DNA from: Pseudobacter sp.
GTDB lineage: Bacteria > Bacteroidota > Bacteroidia > Chitinophagales > Chitinophagaceae
Length of the DNA stretch: 64,000 bases
Direction: 5' to 3'
Assembly (NCBI GenBank): GCA_017849455.1
Contig: JAFIGX010000019.1
Span: forward strand, 1 to 64,000
Below are positions 33,976-43,254 of this stretch, in pieces (within the stretch, counting starts at the first letter, position 1; the number at the start of each line of letters is the position of its first letter). The notes beneath the pieces were generated by a model that worked only from the letters and a program-made list of their open reading frames with translations, did not search any database and was not told where the DNA came from. A program made the translations under genes and the position numbers.

Positions 33976-36582
33976 ATGAAGCGCCTGTTCATTTGCCTTG
34001 TTCTGCTCATTGACTTTCTTTACGCAAATGCCGATCATATCACCGGCGGAGAGATGTTTTATACATTGGCCGGCGTTTCCAACGGGCAATACCGCTACAA
34101 TATCACCATCAAGCTGTTCATGGATTGCTTCAGCCCCCGCCAGTTCAGCGATCCTGCCGTCATGGGCATTTTCAGCCGCACCACCAATGCAAGGGTCACG
34201 GATGTAAGCGTTCCGCTCTCCGGCACCGAAGTGCTGAACCTGGGTAATGCAGGCCCCTGCATTACCGATCCACCGCCGGTCTGCTACCGGGTAGGTTATT
34301 ATGAATTCAGTGTTACCCTGCCGGCATCTCCCGACGGCTACATCGTGACCGCCATGGTGAACTACCGGATCAACGGCATTTCCAATCTCGTGGGCGGTTA
34401 TGGAAATATTGGCGCTACCTATATCGGCGAGATCCCTGGCACATCGGCACTGGCTTCTGCACCAGCCAATAACAGCGCCCGCTTCACCGGCAGTGACCTG
34501 GTAGTGGTATGTTCGGGCAATTCGATGTCGTACAGCTTTGCGGCCGACGACCCTGATGGCGATGAGCTGCGTTATTCTTTTTGCGACGCCTATCAAACCA
34601 GTGGCGGTGGCGGCGGGGGCAATGGAGGTTCGCCCGGGCCACCACCTTATTTTTCGGTGCCTTATGGGGGCGAGTTCAGCGGATCATCACCATTGGGCAG
34701 CCAGGTAAGGATCAATTCGAAGACAGGCATGATCACTGGCATAGCACCTTCCAGCGGTATCTATGTGGTCACTGTCTGCGTATCGGAGATCCGCCAGGGC
34801 GTGGTGATCGCTACCCAACGGAAAGACCTGCAGATCAAGATCACTTCCTGTTCCATTGCGGCCGCCACACTCCCACCAGCGTATATGCTTTGCCGTAATA
34901 ACACGACCATTCAACTGGCCAACCTCTCTTCCAGCCCGCTCATCAGGACCCAGAACTGGGAGATACTTGCCCCTTCAGGAACGCCGCTGTTCCGTTCGGT
35001 CAACCCCACTGCCTCCTACACTTTTCCGGATACCGGCGCCTATACCATCAAACTCGTTATCAACCGGGGCGATCAATGTGCCGATTCTTCCTTCGTCCCT
35101 GCTTATGTATACCCCGGCTTCCTGCCTGCATTCGATGTGACGGGTATCTGCGTGAACAAGCCTACCCGGTTCCACAATAAAAGCAGTACTGTTTACGGGC
35201 GGATCGATAGCTGGCTATGGGATTTCGGGGAACCGGGCCCCATGGATGGGTCAGAGCTTTCCGATCCAGAATATACTTATACCAGTATTGGTGGCCGGCG
35301 GGTATTACTGACCGTCAGAAATATTAATGGTTGTATCGATACGGCACTCAGGCTGGTGAATATCGTAGACAAGCCGCCCATCTCCCTCGCATTCCGCGAT
35401 ACCCTGATCTGTGTTCCCGATGCCGTTCAATTGAAGGCGTCCGGCTCAGGCAATTTCTCCTGGACCCCCAATTCATTCATTTCAGGCGCTACCGGCCCTT
35501 CACCAGTGGTGAACCCACCACTTACCACTAAATATTATGTAGACCTGGAAGATAATGGTTGCAGGAATAAGGATTCCGTCATAGTTCGTGTAGTCGATCA
35601 CGTTACACTCGATCTGATGCAGGATACCACTATCTGCCGGGGCGATACTATCCGCCTCCACCTGCAATCGGATGGCCTTCGCTATTCATGGACCCCGGCC
35701 CCGCAGGTGCTCGATCCTGCATCGCCCAACCCATTGGCCGTATCGCCGGCCGATACAAGATATACAGTCACTGCCAGCATTGGCAGTTGTGCTGCTTCCA
35801 AACCGGTATTTGTACAAACAGTGCCGTATCCATTTGCGAATGCAGGGCCTGACCAACTCATCTGCTTCAACAGCACTACCCGCCTGCATGGAATTACCGA
35901 TGGCAGCAGCCTGCTCTGGTCGCCGGGCGCTACGCTTGATAATCCCCGTATTGCCGATCCCATCGCCTCCCCACGCAGCTCAACGGCCTATATACTCTCG
36001 GCCTTTGATACGAAAGGCTGTCCAAAGCCCGGTCTCGATACCGTTCTCATAACGGTGCTTCCCGATATTATTCCATTCGCGGGCAATGATACATCCGTGA
36101 TCGTCGATCAACCACTTCAATTGAGGGCCACAGGTGGCACAAAGTATGTATGGATACCGGGGGCCGGACTTTCCGCCACTGATATTCCCAATCCCATTGC
36201 GCGATACAGCCTTCCTTCACCGGGCATCAGGTACAAAGTGCTGGTCTACGATGAGGCAGGCTGCGTGGATTCAGTTTACCTGCTGGTAAAAGTGTTCAAG
36301 ACAAAGCCCTCCATTTTTGTGCCCAATGCTTTTACGCCCAATGGAGATGGAAAGAACGATGTGTTCCGCTTCATTGCCGCCGGTATGCAGCGCATCGATT
36401 TCTTCAGGGTCTACAACCGCTGGGGGCAGCTCGTGTTCAGTACCCAGACCAGCAATCCCGGGTGGGATGGCACAGTAGGCGGTAAGGCACAGCCATCAGG
36501 GGTATATGTGTGGATGGTGAAAGGCATAGATTATACCGGCGCTGTGTACTTCGACAGGGGCACTACTATCCTGGTCCGGTAG
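33976..36582 (+). CDS. Type IX-secreted surface protein with gliding-motility C-terminal domain
   Basis: An 868-residue exported protein. The signal peptide is short (KRLFICLVLLIDFLYANA). The N-terminal 280 residues (DHITGGEMFYTL onwards) are a domain often found at the start of such proteins. PKD-like domains follow from about 320 to 460 (WLWDFGEPGP, DTGAYTIKLV), then Ig-like repeats (FSWTPNSFISG, YSWTPAPQVLD, LLWSPGATLDN, YVWIPGAGLSA) with phrases such as TKYYVDLEDN. The last about 95 residues (FVPNAFTPNGDGKNDVFRF ... GVYVWMVKG) are the gliding-motility-associated CHU_C type sorting domain recognised by the type IX system. Probable adhesin. Confidence 0.92.
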   Translation: MKRLFICLVLLIDFLYANADHITGGEMFYTLAGVSNGQYRYNITIKLFMDCFSPRQFSDPAVMGIFSRTTNARVTDVSVPLSGTEVLNLGNAGPCITDPPPVCYRVGYYEFSVTLPASPDGYIVTAMVNYRINGISNLVGGYGNIGATYIGEIPGTSALASAPANNSARFTGSDLVVVCSGNSMSYSFAADDPDGDELRYSFCDAYQTSGGGGGGNGGSPGPPPYFSVPYGGEFSGSSPLGSQVRINSKTGMITGIAPSSGIYVVTVCVSEIRQGVVIATQRKDLQIKITSCSIAAATLPPAYMLCRNNTTIQLANLSSSPLIRTQNWEILAPSGTPLFRSVNPTASYTFPDTGAYTIKLVINRGDQCADSSFVPAYVYPGFLPAFDVTGICVNKPTRFHNKSSTVYGRIDSWLWDFGEPGPMDGSELSDPEYTYTSIGGRRVLLTVRNINGCIDTALRLVNIVDKPPISLAFRDTLICVPDAVQLKASGSGNFSWTPNSFISGATGPSPVVNPPLTTKYYVDLEDNGCRNKDSVIVRVVDHVTLDLMQDTTICRGDTIRLHLQSDGLRYSWTPAPQVLDPASPNPLAVSPADTRYTVTASIGSCAASKPVFVQTVPYPFANAGPDQLICFNSTTRLHGITDGSSLLWSPGATLDNPRIADPIASPRSSTAYILSAFDTKGCPKPGLDTVLITVLPDIIPFAGNDTSVIVDQPLQLRATGGTKYVWIPGAGLSATDIPNPIARYSLPSPGIRYKVLVYDEAGCVDSVYLLVKVFKTKPSIFVPNAFTPNGDGKNDVFRFIAAGMQRIDFFRVYNRWGQLVFSTQTSNPGWDGTVGGKAQPSGVYVWMVKGIDYTGAVYFDRGTTILVR

Positions 36583-36598
36583 CCGGGAATTGGAAAGC

Positions 36599-37300
36599 TC
36601 ACAATAAACGCTGATTGATGGTCTGAAGAAAACTTTCCCGGTATTTATCGCTGACCGGTATACGTTCCTGCCCGATCGTGATATGGTTATCTTCGAATCG
36701 CAGGATATGATCTCGGTTAATGATATACGATAGATGTACCCTTGAAAAATTCACAGGTAATATTCCTTCGAGGTCCTTCATGCGCTTATACACAATATGG
36801 CGACCCTGCCGGCAATGGAACACCACATAATCTCTGAGCCCTTCTATGTAGAGCACATCCTCATAATCTACCTGTATGATCGCCTTGCCTGATTTGAGGA
36901 ATAACCGGCGGGAAGGTGCAGGTGGTTGATCGGCATTAGCGGTATTCCCTCCATTCACCACTTTCATCACCGCTTTCAGGAAACGTTCAAAAGTGATAGG
37001 CTTCACCAGGTAATCCACGGCATTCTTTTCATAGCTTTCTGCGGCGAACTCGGAATAGGCTGTCGTAAAAATAAAGCGCTGACCGGGAGGCAGCAGGCTG
37101 GCGAATTGCATGCCCGAGAGATGCGGCATATTGATATCGAGAAAGATCAGGTCGGGCTGAAAATGGTTCAGGTAGTCCAGTGCTTCGAGGGCATTGTAAC
37201 ATTTTTGTTGCAATTGCAGGTAAGGCACCTGGGAGATGTATTCCTCCAGCAGGTTCACTGCATAAGGCTCATCATCTATGACCAGGCACTGAATTTTCAT
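36599..37300 (-). CDS. LytTR-type response regulator
   Basis: A 233-residue regulator. The receiver domain (about 1-120) has the phospho-Asp in DLIFLDINMPHLSG and the conserved Lys in VDYLVKPI. The LytTR DNA-binding domain follows (about 135-230; FLKSGKAIIQVDYEDVLYIEGLRDYVVFH). The ATG overlaps the stop of the sensor kinase gene by 4 nt (37297-37300), so the two form a coupled two-component system. Its targets are unknown. Confidence 0.94.
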   Translation of the reverse strand: MKIQCLVIDDEPYAVNLLEEYISQVPYLQLQQKCYNALEALDYLNHFQPDLIFLDINMPHLSGMQFASLLPPGQRFIFTTAYSEFAAESYEKNAVDYLVKPITFERFLKAVMKVVNGGNTANADQPPAPSRRLFLKSGKAIIQVDYEDVLYIEGLRDYVVFHCRQGRHIVYKRMKDLEGILPVNFSRVHLSYIINRDHILRFEDNHITIGQERIPVSDKYRESFLQTINQRLL

Positions 37301-38370
37301 GCAACCGGGAATTTAAGCAGGGCGGTGAAATGATCGCTGCCGTTCTTCGTTTCCAAAGTAAAATCATTTCCGAATAATAATGCCAGCCGCTTACGTAAAT
37401 TGGTGAGCCCTACCCCACTTTTAACAGTCTGTATAGCGGAGTGGACCGTATTGCAGGCCTGGAATACCAGGTAGCCGTTCTCACGGTGCAGGCTGATGGT
37501 CACGAGGTTCTCGGTCATTACCTTGTCGATCCCATGCTTGAAGATATTTTCCACCAATGGTATCAGCAGCATGGGCGGGATCATGAGCATGCCATCTACC
37601 CCATTCTGATCGAACCGAACACTGGCCTGGTGGAGCATGCGGATCTGTTCCAGCTCGATATAATTTTTCAGGAAGCTGATCTCGGCCGATAACGGCACAC
37701 GGTCTTTCGGCGCTTCATCCACAAAATACCGCATGATATCCGAGAGGCGGGCCACCACTTCGGGGGTCCGTTCATTCTTCGTATAAGCCAGGTAATAAAT
37801 ATTGTTCAATGTATTGAAAAGGAAATGCGGCTGTACCTGTGCTTTCAGCAGGTTGAGCTCGGCGGTCAACTGTTGATGGCGCATCTCTTCCTGCTTGCGC
37901 AGCAGCATGATATGATCGATCGCCACCTTCAGCAGGGCGCCGAACAGGAATGCCAGTACGTTCGTGATCAGCACAAATGTGAAATGCGCCAGCGACCAGT
38001 TGTAGAATTGCAGGTGCAATGGTAATAGCAGGAGATGCTCCACCTCCATCCTGGTGATCATCAGCAGGGCAAGGAATATGACCGAATAGAAGTAATAGCG
38101 GCTTTTCTTATTGGCCTGGTAAAATTTCGGGATCAGCCACCCGGCATTGACATATACTGCCAACGCATACGTGATCACATAGATATTGGCCACCCAGAAA
38201 CCATAAACAGGTTTCTCCCATTTATTCAGGGTGTACAGCATCAGGAATAAATAGAATAATCCCCAACACCCGATCTGGACCCGCAACAGTTTCTTTGTAA
38301 ACACGATGACCTCCTCTTGATAAGGGAATACCTTTTTTCCAAAATACGCAAAATGCCCTAATTGCGTCAT
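37297..38370 (-). CDS. LytS/YehU-type sensor histidine kinase
   Basis: Membrane histidine kinase of up to 357 residues. Four helices lie in the N-terminal half (about 30-160), then the His_kinase domain with phospho-His in KAQVQPHFLFNTLNNIYYL and the ATPase part (PPMLLIPLVENIFKHGI, SGVGLTNLRKRL). The first ATG is at 38370, but a GTG at 38304 (MFTKKLLRVQIGCWG...) is preceded by AGGAGG and is a better match to family starts, so it is the likelier start. It pairs with the LytTR regulator. Confidence 0.9.
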   Translation of the reverse strand: MTQLGHFAYFGKKVFPYQEEVIVFTKKLLRVQIGCWGLFYLFLMLYTLNKWEKPVYGFWVANIYVITYALAVYVNAGWLIPKFYQANKKSRYYFYSVIFLALLMITRMEVEHLLLLPLHLQFYNWSLAHFTFVLITNVLAFLFGALLKVAIDHIMLLRKQEEMRHQQLTAELNLLKAQVQPHFLFNTLNNIYYLAYTKNERTPEVVARLSDIMRYFVDEAPKDRVPLSAEISFLKNYIELEQIRMLHQASVRFDQNGVDGMLMIPPMLLIPLVENIFKHGIDKVMTENLVTISLHRENGYLVFQACNTVHSAIQTVKSGVGLTNLRKRLALLFGNDFTLETKNGSDHFTALLKFPVA

Positions 38371-38404
38371 TACCTTTTACGGGTTCGACGGTTCCGGGAA
38401 GATT

Positions 38405-38437
38405 TTCGACGCTTTGCCGTTCCGGCAAAGCGTCGAA
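38405..38437. repeat. Perfect 15-bp palindrome in a divergent promoter region
   Basis: TTCGACGCTTTGCCG-TTC-CGGCAAAGCGTCGAA lies between the divergent sensor kinase and NTF2-like genes. Neither flanking gene ends here, so it is not a terminator of a known gene. It may be an operator or a solitary REP-like palindrome. Confidence 0.75.
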
Positions 38438-38463
38438 TATTAACGGAGAGCAGGCGAAAGCTT

Positions 38464-38494
38464 TTTGCATCGGGCCACCGCGTGTTTAACATTG
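38464..38494 (+). promoter_or_regulatory. Promoter of the NTF2-like protein gene
   Basis: TTTG (38464-38467), 19 bp and TAACATTG (38487-38494; one mismatch to TAnnTTTG) lie 20 nt before the ATG at 38515. Confidence 0.5.
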
Positions 38495-38514
38495 CCCATC
38501 AAAATAAATAAGCC

Positions 38515-38940
38515 ATGAAATACAAGTTAACCAGTATGCTGCTCCTCACCCTGATCGGCATTACCGGCGCTGCTCACGCCCAAATGGGCGGATCTACGGA
38601 AGAAGCAGGGGTAAAGACCTGCCTCGAAAACTATATGAGCGGCGACGGCAACCGGATGGAAAAAGCATTCCACCCTTCCGCCACTATGAAATATGTCGAT
38701 TACAAGACAGGCGTTTTTACAGACGTGCCGATCGCCACCTTCATCGAGCGGATAAAAAGCAATACTACCAAAGTAGACAGGAAGATAGAGATCGTATCAC
38801 TGAATATAGAAGGGAATGCCGCACAGGCCAAGATCAGGATAGAAACAGACAAGCTGTTCATGTTCGATTACATGAACCTGCTGAAGATCGATGGTGAATG
38901 GAAGATCGTGAGCAAGATCTTTTCCAGGAAGGATAAGTGA
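38515..38940 (+). CDS. Exported NTF2-like protein (putative lumazine-binding type)
   Basis: A 141-residue protein with a signal peptide (about 1-22, ending AAHA-QM). The mature part has the cone-shaped NTF2 fold pattern of the Lumazine_bd_2 group: VKTCLENYMSGDGNRMEKAFHPSATM at the start and LLKIDGEWKIVSKIFSR at the end. Such domains bind small molecules or act as enzymes. No catalytic site can be assigned. Confidence 0.82.
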   Translation: MKYKLTSMLLLTLIGITGAAHAQMGGSTEEAGVKTCLENYMSGDGNRMEKAFHPSATMKYVDYKTGVFTDVPIATFIERIKSNTTKVDRKIEIVSLNIEGNAAQAKIRIETDKLFMFDYMNLLKIDGEWKIVSKIFSRKDK

Positions 38941-39059
38941 GCGTTTATCCAGCGTGTTACCTGAGCAAATATAAAAAGGTCCCATGCAGTGACGGAAACC
39001 TTGGAGCGGCCAGCAGGGATTGAGCAACCTGCGGCCGCTTTTTTATTGTTGAATTGTCT

Positions 39060-39530
39060 TTAGTGCATACCCGGGAACAGCGGCCTGGCAATGGCTTCGC
39101 GGAAAGGCCAGGGAATAGAAGCTACAATGAGCACCAGGGCGATCAGGAAGCACCAGAATGCTTTTTTGTGGGCAGATGCATCGGTGGCCCTTTTCACTGC
39201 CCCACGCCCGATCGTAATGAGCACGATGGCGATCAACATGCCCGTAATATGCTCCACGGCAAAGAAACGATAGGCAGGGTTTTCCATCACACCGCCGAAT
39301 CCGAGGTTCTGAATGAGCTTCAGCCCCCATGGACCGGCAATCCACTGATACAGCCCGATCAATAAGGTGATATGCGCCGAGATCATCAGGAACAGATCGA
39401 TCTTTTTATCGCCGGCGCTGACCGGCCTTTTATTGTTCATTCCGGCTAAATGCCTGAACAAAGCAATGATCAATAATACGAGGATGACCCAGCGGAGTAA
39501 ATTGTGCAGATGAAGAAGTCCGGTGTACAT
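39060..39530 (-). CDS. Small membrane protein, cytochrome b561-like
   Basis: A 156-residue protein with four hydrophobic helices. Histidines lie in or near the helices (LLHLHNLLRW, SAHITLLIG, VEHITGMLI), a pattern that suggests haem ligation as in small cytochrome b561-type proteins. Haem binding is inference. A short charged loop (NNKRPVSAGDKKID) joins helices one and two. No partner dehydrogenase is nearby. Confidence 0.65.
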   Translation of the reverse strand: MYTGLLHLHNLLRWVILVLLIIALFRHLAGMNNKRPVSAGDKKIDLFLMISAHITLLIGLYQWIAGPWGLKLIQNLGFGGVMENPAYRFFAVEHITGMLIAIVLITIGRGAVKRATDASAHKKAFWCFLIALVLIVASIPWPFREAIARPLFPGMH

Positions 39531-39569
39531 AGTGATGATTTTTCGATTGGTAAAACTACAACGCTTATC

Positions 39570-40679
39570 CTATTCCACCCAATCTGCTATGAAAATATTG
39601 GTATCGTGCGTTCCGCCATTGTTGCGGTTGCTGCAGAATACGATCCGTTTTCCATCCGGACTGAACATAGGGAAAGCATCGAACCCTTTGTCGCGGCTGA
39701 TCTTGTGCAGATCGCCTCCATCCCCATTGATCGTATAGAGATTGAAAGGGAACCCCCTTTTGTATTCATGGTTCGATGCAAAAATGATCCGTTTGCTGTC
39801 CGGCAGGAAAGCAGGCGCCCAGTTGGCCTGTCCGAATGATGTGACCTGCCTGGCATGGCTGCCATCGGCATTGGCTACCCATATCTCCATATTGGTAGGG
39901 GCCACGAGATTGCCGGCCAGCAATGTTTTGTATTCCCTGATTTCTTCAGGTGTCGATGGCCTCGATGCCCTCCAGATGATCTTTTTCCCATCCGGGCTGA
40001 ACCAGGCCCCTCCATCATATCCCAATGTATTCGTGATCCGCTTTTCTTTACCGGTGGTGAGGTCCATGATATAAAGATCGATATCGCCATCCTTCACGCT
40101 GGTATAGATCATCTTTTTTCCATCGGGCGATAAAGTGGCTTCGGCATCATATCCTTTGGAATGGGTGAGCTGCTTCACGATCTTTCCATCGAGGTCGGCC
40201 ATGAAAATATCGAAGCTGGCATAGAGTGGCCAGATATATTTGTTGCCGTATTTCGACCTGTCGGGCACCGGAGGACATCCGTCGCCTCCCAGATGAGTAG
40301 AAGCATAAATGATATGTTTGCCGTCTTTGGTGAAAAAACCGCAGGTGGTACGCCCCTTGCCTGTGCTGACCATTTTATAGTTGAAGGGGTCGCCTGGCTT
40401 TTCAGGTATTTTACCAATGAAGATCTGGTCGCAGGGCAATCCTTCTTTGGGCTGTGTACGCTGGAATACAAGGTATTTACCGTCATAGCTGAAATAGGCT
40501 TCTGCATTATCGCCCCCGAATGTTAGCTGGCGGATATTCCTGAAATGCGTTTCTTCAGGATAATGGATGGAGTCTTGTTGATTTACGATGGTTAATGGGG
40601 CGATGCTCTTCGTTTTAAAAGCCGTTACTATGGCTGAAAGTGCAATGGGCATAAGGAAGAGCAATAGTATTTTTTTCAT
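39570..40679 (-). CDS. TolB-like beta-propeller protein (PD40 repeats)
   Basis: An exported protein of 369 residues from MKKILLLFLMPIALS. At least five WD40-like PD40 repeats are visible: YFSYDGKYLVFQR, FFTKDGKHIIYAS, TLSPDGKKMIYTS, WFSPDGKKIIWRA and MFSPDGKRIVFCSN. These form a TolB-like propeller, probably periplasmic. It is a monocistronic gene with a -7 box TACCTTTG at 40698-40705. The partner is unknown. Confidence 0.87.
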   Translation of the reverse strand: MKKILLLFLMPIALSAIVTAFKTKSIAPLTIVNQQDSIHYPEETHFRNIRQLTFGGDNAEAYFSYDGKYLVFQRTQPKEGLPCDQIFIGKIPEKPGDPFNYKMVSTGKGRTTCGFFTKDGKHIIYASTHLGGDGCPPVPDRSKYGNKYIWPLYASFDIFMADLDGKIVKQLTHSKGYDAEATLSPDGKKMIYTSVKDGDIDLYIMDLTTGKEKRITNTLGYDGGAWFSPDGKKIIWRASRPSTPEEIREYKTLLAGNLVAPTNMEIWVANADGSHARQVTSFGQANWAPAFLPDSKRIIFASNHEYKRGFPFNLYTINGDGGDLHKISRDKGFDAFPMFSPDGKRIVFCSNRNNGGTHDTNIFIADWVE

Positions 40680-40765
40680 CTGCGAAATGATTGGGGCCAA
40701 AGGTATTTTTGTTAACTCCGTTTTTTGTCAGAATATTGTCATAAGCCATTTGTACTAAAAACGGT

Positions 40766-40773
40766 TAGATTTG
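40766..40773 (+). promoter_or_regulatory. Promoter -7 box of the TPR lipoprotein gene
   Basis: TAGATTTG matches TAnnTTTG and lies 27 nt before the ATG at 40801. The nearest TTTG upstream (40749-40752) is only 13 bp away, shorter than usual. Confidence 0.45.
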
Positions 40774-40800
40774 CCGTTGGCTACTAAAAACAGGAACTAA

Positions 40801-41814
40801 ATGATGAGCAAGAAAACCAGGGTCTATGTAGTTTTTGCGGTGTTTACCATGGTAACGGCCTTCCTGGCCGGTTGCGGACCGGATGCCGATGATGCCCAAA
40901 AGATATTACGTGCTGCTCCTTATAAAACGATTACGGACAGTATCGGCCTGTTCCCCGGGAACGCCGACCTGTACACGCAGCGGGCAGTGCTATTATCACA
41001 GCATAATCTCCATGAGCTGGCCACGGCCGATTACCGGAAAGCCTGGGAACTCTCACCCACTGAACCTGCCGCACTCATGTATGTATCGAACCTGCTCCTG
41101 GTGAACAGGCCCATGGACGCCATTACACTGTTGAAAGAATGTATCATCAAATACCCCGGCAATACAGAATTCCGTCGCCGCCTCAGTGAAGTATATGCGC
41201 AAACAGGCAGCGATATGCAGGCCCTCGAACAGCTCGATGAACTGATCGCACAGGATTCCACCAACTTCGAAGCATGGTATGAAAAAAGCAATGTGCTTGT
41301 CAGACTGGGAGATACAGCCGAAGCGATCGGGGCATTGGAACGCTCCTACCGCCTCAGCCCGGTGAATTATATCGGCCTGGCACTGGCCAATCTCTATGCC
41401 TCCGTCCTCGATCCCAAAGCCCTCACCATTTGCGACCAGCTGATCAGCAGGGACAGCACCCATTCCATCCCCGAACCATTTTACGTGAAAGGCACTTATT
41501 ATTCCGATACCAGGCAATACCCGTTGGCCCTGCAACAGTTCGATGAATGTATTAAACGCGACTGGAAATATACCGACGCCTATATCGAAAAAGGGATCGT
41601 ACTGTTCGAAGAGAAAGAATATGACAAAGCACTGGAAACATTTACCACCGCCACTACCGTTACCAGGACCAGCGCCGATGCCTGGTACTGGATGGGACGA
41701 TGCTATGAAGTCAAAGGCGATAAGGATAAGGCCATCGAAAATTACAGGAAGGCATTGACATTCGACAAAAATCTCACGGAAGCCAGGCAAAGGATCAACG
41801 AATTGAAGCAATAA
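40801..41814 (+). CDS. TPR-repeat lipoprotein
   Basis: A 337-residue lipoprotein with lipobox LAGC (Cys at about 25). Eight or so tetratricopeptide repeats fill the mature part; clear ones are AVLLSQHNLHELATADYRKAWEL, AIEALE-type ALERSYRLSPVNYIG, and the last, YWMGRCYEVKGDKDKAIENYRKAL. It is a protein-protein interaction scaffold at the periplasmic face. rpe follows 22 nt later and may be co-transcribed. Confidence 0.88.
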   Translation: MMSKKTRVYVVFAVFTMVTAFLAGCGPDADDAQKILRAAPYKTITDSIGLFPGNADLYTQRAVLLSQHNLHELATADYRKAWELSPTEPAALMYVSNLLLVNRPMDAITLLKECIIKYPGNTEFRRRLSEVYAQTGSDMQALEQLDELIAQDSTNFEAWYEKSNVLVRLGDTAEAIGALERSYRLSPVNYIGLALANLYASVLDPKALTICDQLISRDSTHSIPEPFYVKGTYYSDTRQYPLALQQFDECIKRDWKYTDAYIEKGIVLFEEKEYDKALETFTTATTVTRTSADAWYWMGRCYEVKGDKDKAIENYRKALTFDKNLTEARQRINELKQ

Positions 41815-41836
41815 ACATATCACAAATCAGATCATC

Positions 41837-42487
41837 ATGCCGATCATTGCACCCTCATTGCTCTCCGCCGATTTCCTGAACCTGCAGGCCGCCTGCACCA
41901 TGCTCAACAACAGCGAAGCAGACTGGTTCCACCTCGATGTGATGGACGGAAGGTTTGTGCCCAATATCAGTTTCGGGTTTCCGGTGATAGAGCAGGTCCG
42001 CAAAGCCACCACCAAAACCTGCGATGTACACCTGATGATCGTTGAACCGGAAAAATATACGGAAGCATTCAAAAAGGCAGGCGCCGATATTCTCACCGTT
42101 CATATCGAAGCTTGTGTACACCTGCACAGGAATATCCAGCAGATAAAAGGACTGGGCATGAAGGCCGGAGTGGCCGTCAATCCGCACACACCGGTAGAAT
42201 CGTTGAAAGATATCCTGCAGGATATCGATGTGGTGTGCATGATGAGCGTGAACCCGGGTTTTGGCGGACAAAGCTTCATCTTCCATACCCTCGAAAAGAT
42301 CAAAACATTACGCGGCATGATCGATGCCAAAGGATTGCCCGTCATCATTGAGGTGGATGGGGGTGTAACCCTGGAGAATGCACACTCCATCATCGACGCC
42401 GGCGCTCATGCACTGGTAGCCGGCAATACGGTGTTCAAGTCGCCCGACCCGGCCGCCACTATCTCCAAACTCAAGCATATCGTATAA
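41837..42487 (+). CDS. rpe: Ribulose-phosphate 3-epimerase
   Basis: Interconverts ribulose-5-phosphate and xylulose-5-phosphate in the pentose phosphate pathway. The 216-residue TIM barrel shows APSLLSADFLNL, HLDVMDGRFVPNISFG (metal His, Asp), MMSVNPGFGGQSF and VDGGVTLENA with the phosphate site. It feeds erythrose-4-phosphate supply for the shikimate genes found elsewhere in the window, though that link is general. Confidence 0.96.
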   Translation: MPIIAPSLLSADFLNLQAACTMLNNSEADWFHLDVMDGRFVPNISFGFPVIEQVRKATTKTCDVHLMIVEPEKYTEAFKKAGADILTVHIEACVHLHRNIQQIKGLGMKAGVAVNPHTPVESLKDILQDIDVVCMMSVNPGFGGQSFIFHTLEKIKTLRGMIDAKGLPVIIEVDGGVTLENAHSIIDAGAHALVAGNTVFKSPDPAATISKLKHIV

Positions 42488-42494
42488 CCACACC

Positions 42495-43241
42495 ATGGCC
42501 AAAGATCTGTTCTCAAAACAGGCTTCCGTCTACGCCAGGTACCGCCCGGTCTATCCGGCCGCATTGTTCGATTATATATTTTCGTTTGTCCGGCAACGTG
42601 ATACTGCCTGGGACTGCGCCACCGGCAACGGACAGGCCGCCCTGGTGCTGGCCGATCATTTCAGGAAAGTGTATGCAACGGATATCAGTGAAAAACAACT
42701 GCAACAGGCCATTGCCCATCCTTCCATCGAATATAGGATAGCCACTGCAGAGAACAGTGGACTGGCTGCAGGCAGTATCGATCTCATCACAGTGGCGCAG
42801 GCATATCACTGGTTCGATTTCGAAGCCTTCCACCTGGAAGTAATGCGGGTGGCCAAACCGTGGGGCATTATTGCCATCTGGGGGTATAGTCTGGTCCAAT
42901 GTGAAGATGCCGGCGTGCAATCGCTCATCGAAACTTTCTACCGTGAAAAGATCGGTCCATACTGGGACGCTGAACGAAAATATATCGACGATCATTTCAC
43001 CACCGTTCCCTTCCCCTATCATGAACTACCGGCAAGATCTTTTCTCATCGAAGTAAACTGGACACGTGAAGACCTGCTCGGTTATTTCAACACCTGGTCG
43101 AGTGTGCAATATTATATGAAGGCCCATCAACAGGACCCCGTGGATGAATTCGCCCGCATACTGCGTCCGGTCTGGGACAGTGCTACGGGCAAAACATTCC
43201 GGTTCCCGGTCTTTCTGCGCCTTGGCAAAGTGCATAAATAA
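42495..43241 (+). CDS. SAM-dependent methyltransferase (Methyltransf_11 type)
   Basis: Class I methyltransferase of 248 residues. Motif I is AWDCATGNGQAALVLADHF, the acidic loop ATDISEKQLQQA, and motif IV SIDLITVAQAYHWFD. It resembles trans-aconitate-type and plant-like small-molecule methyltransferases. It starts 7 nt after rpe, so it is probably in the same transcript. Substrate unknown. Confidence 0.88.
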   Translation: MAKDLFSKQASVYARYRPVYPAALFDYIFSFVRQRDTAWDCATGNGQAALVLADHFRKVYATDISEKQLQQAIAHPSIEYRIATAENSGLAAGSIDLITVAQAYHWFDFEAFHLEVMRVAKPWGIIAIWGYSLVQCEDAGVQSLIETFYREKIGPYWDAERKYIDDHFTTVPFPYHELPARSFLIEVNWTREDLLGYFNTWSSVQYYMKAHQQDPVDEFARILRPVWDSATGKTFRFPVFLRLGKVHK

Positions 43242-43254
43242 TCTTCCTGAAAAC

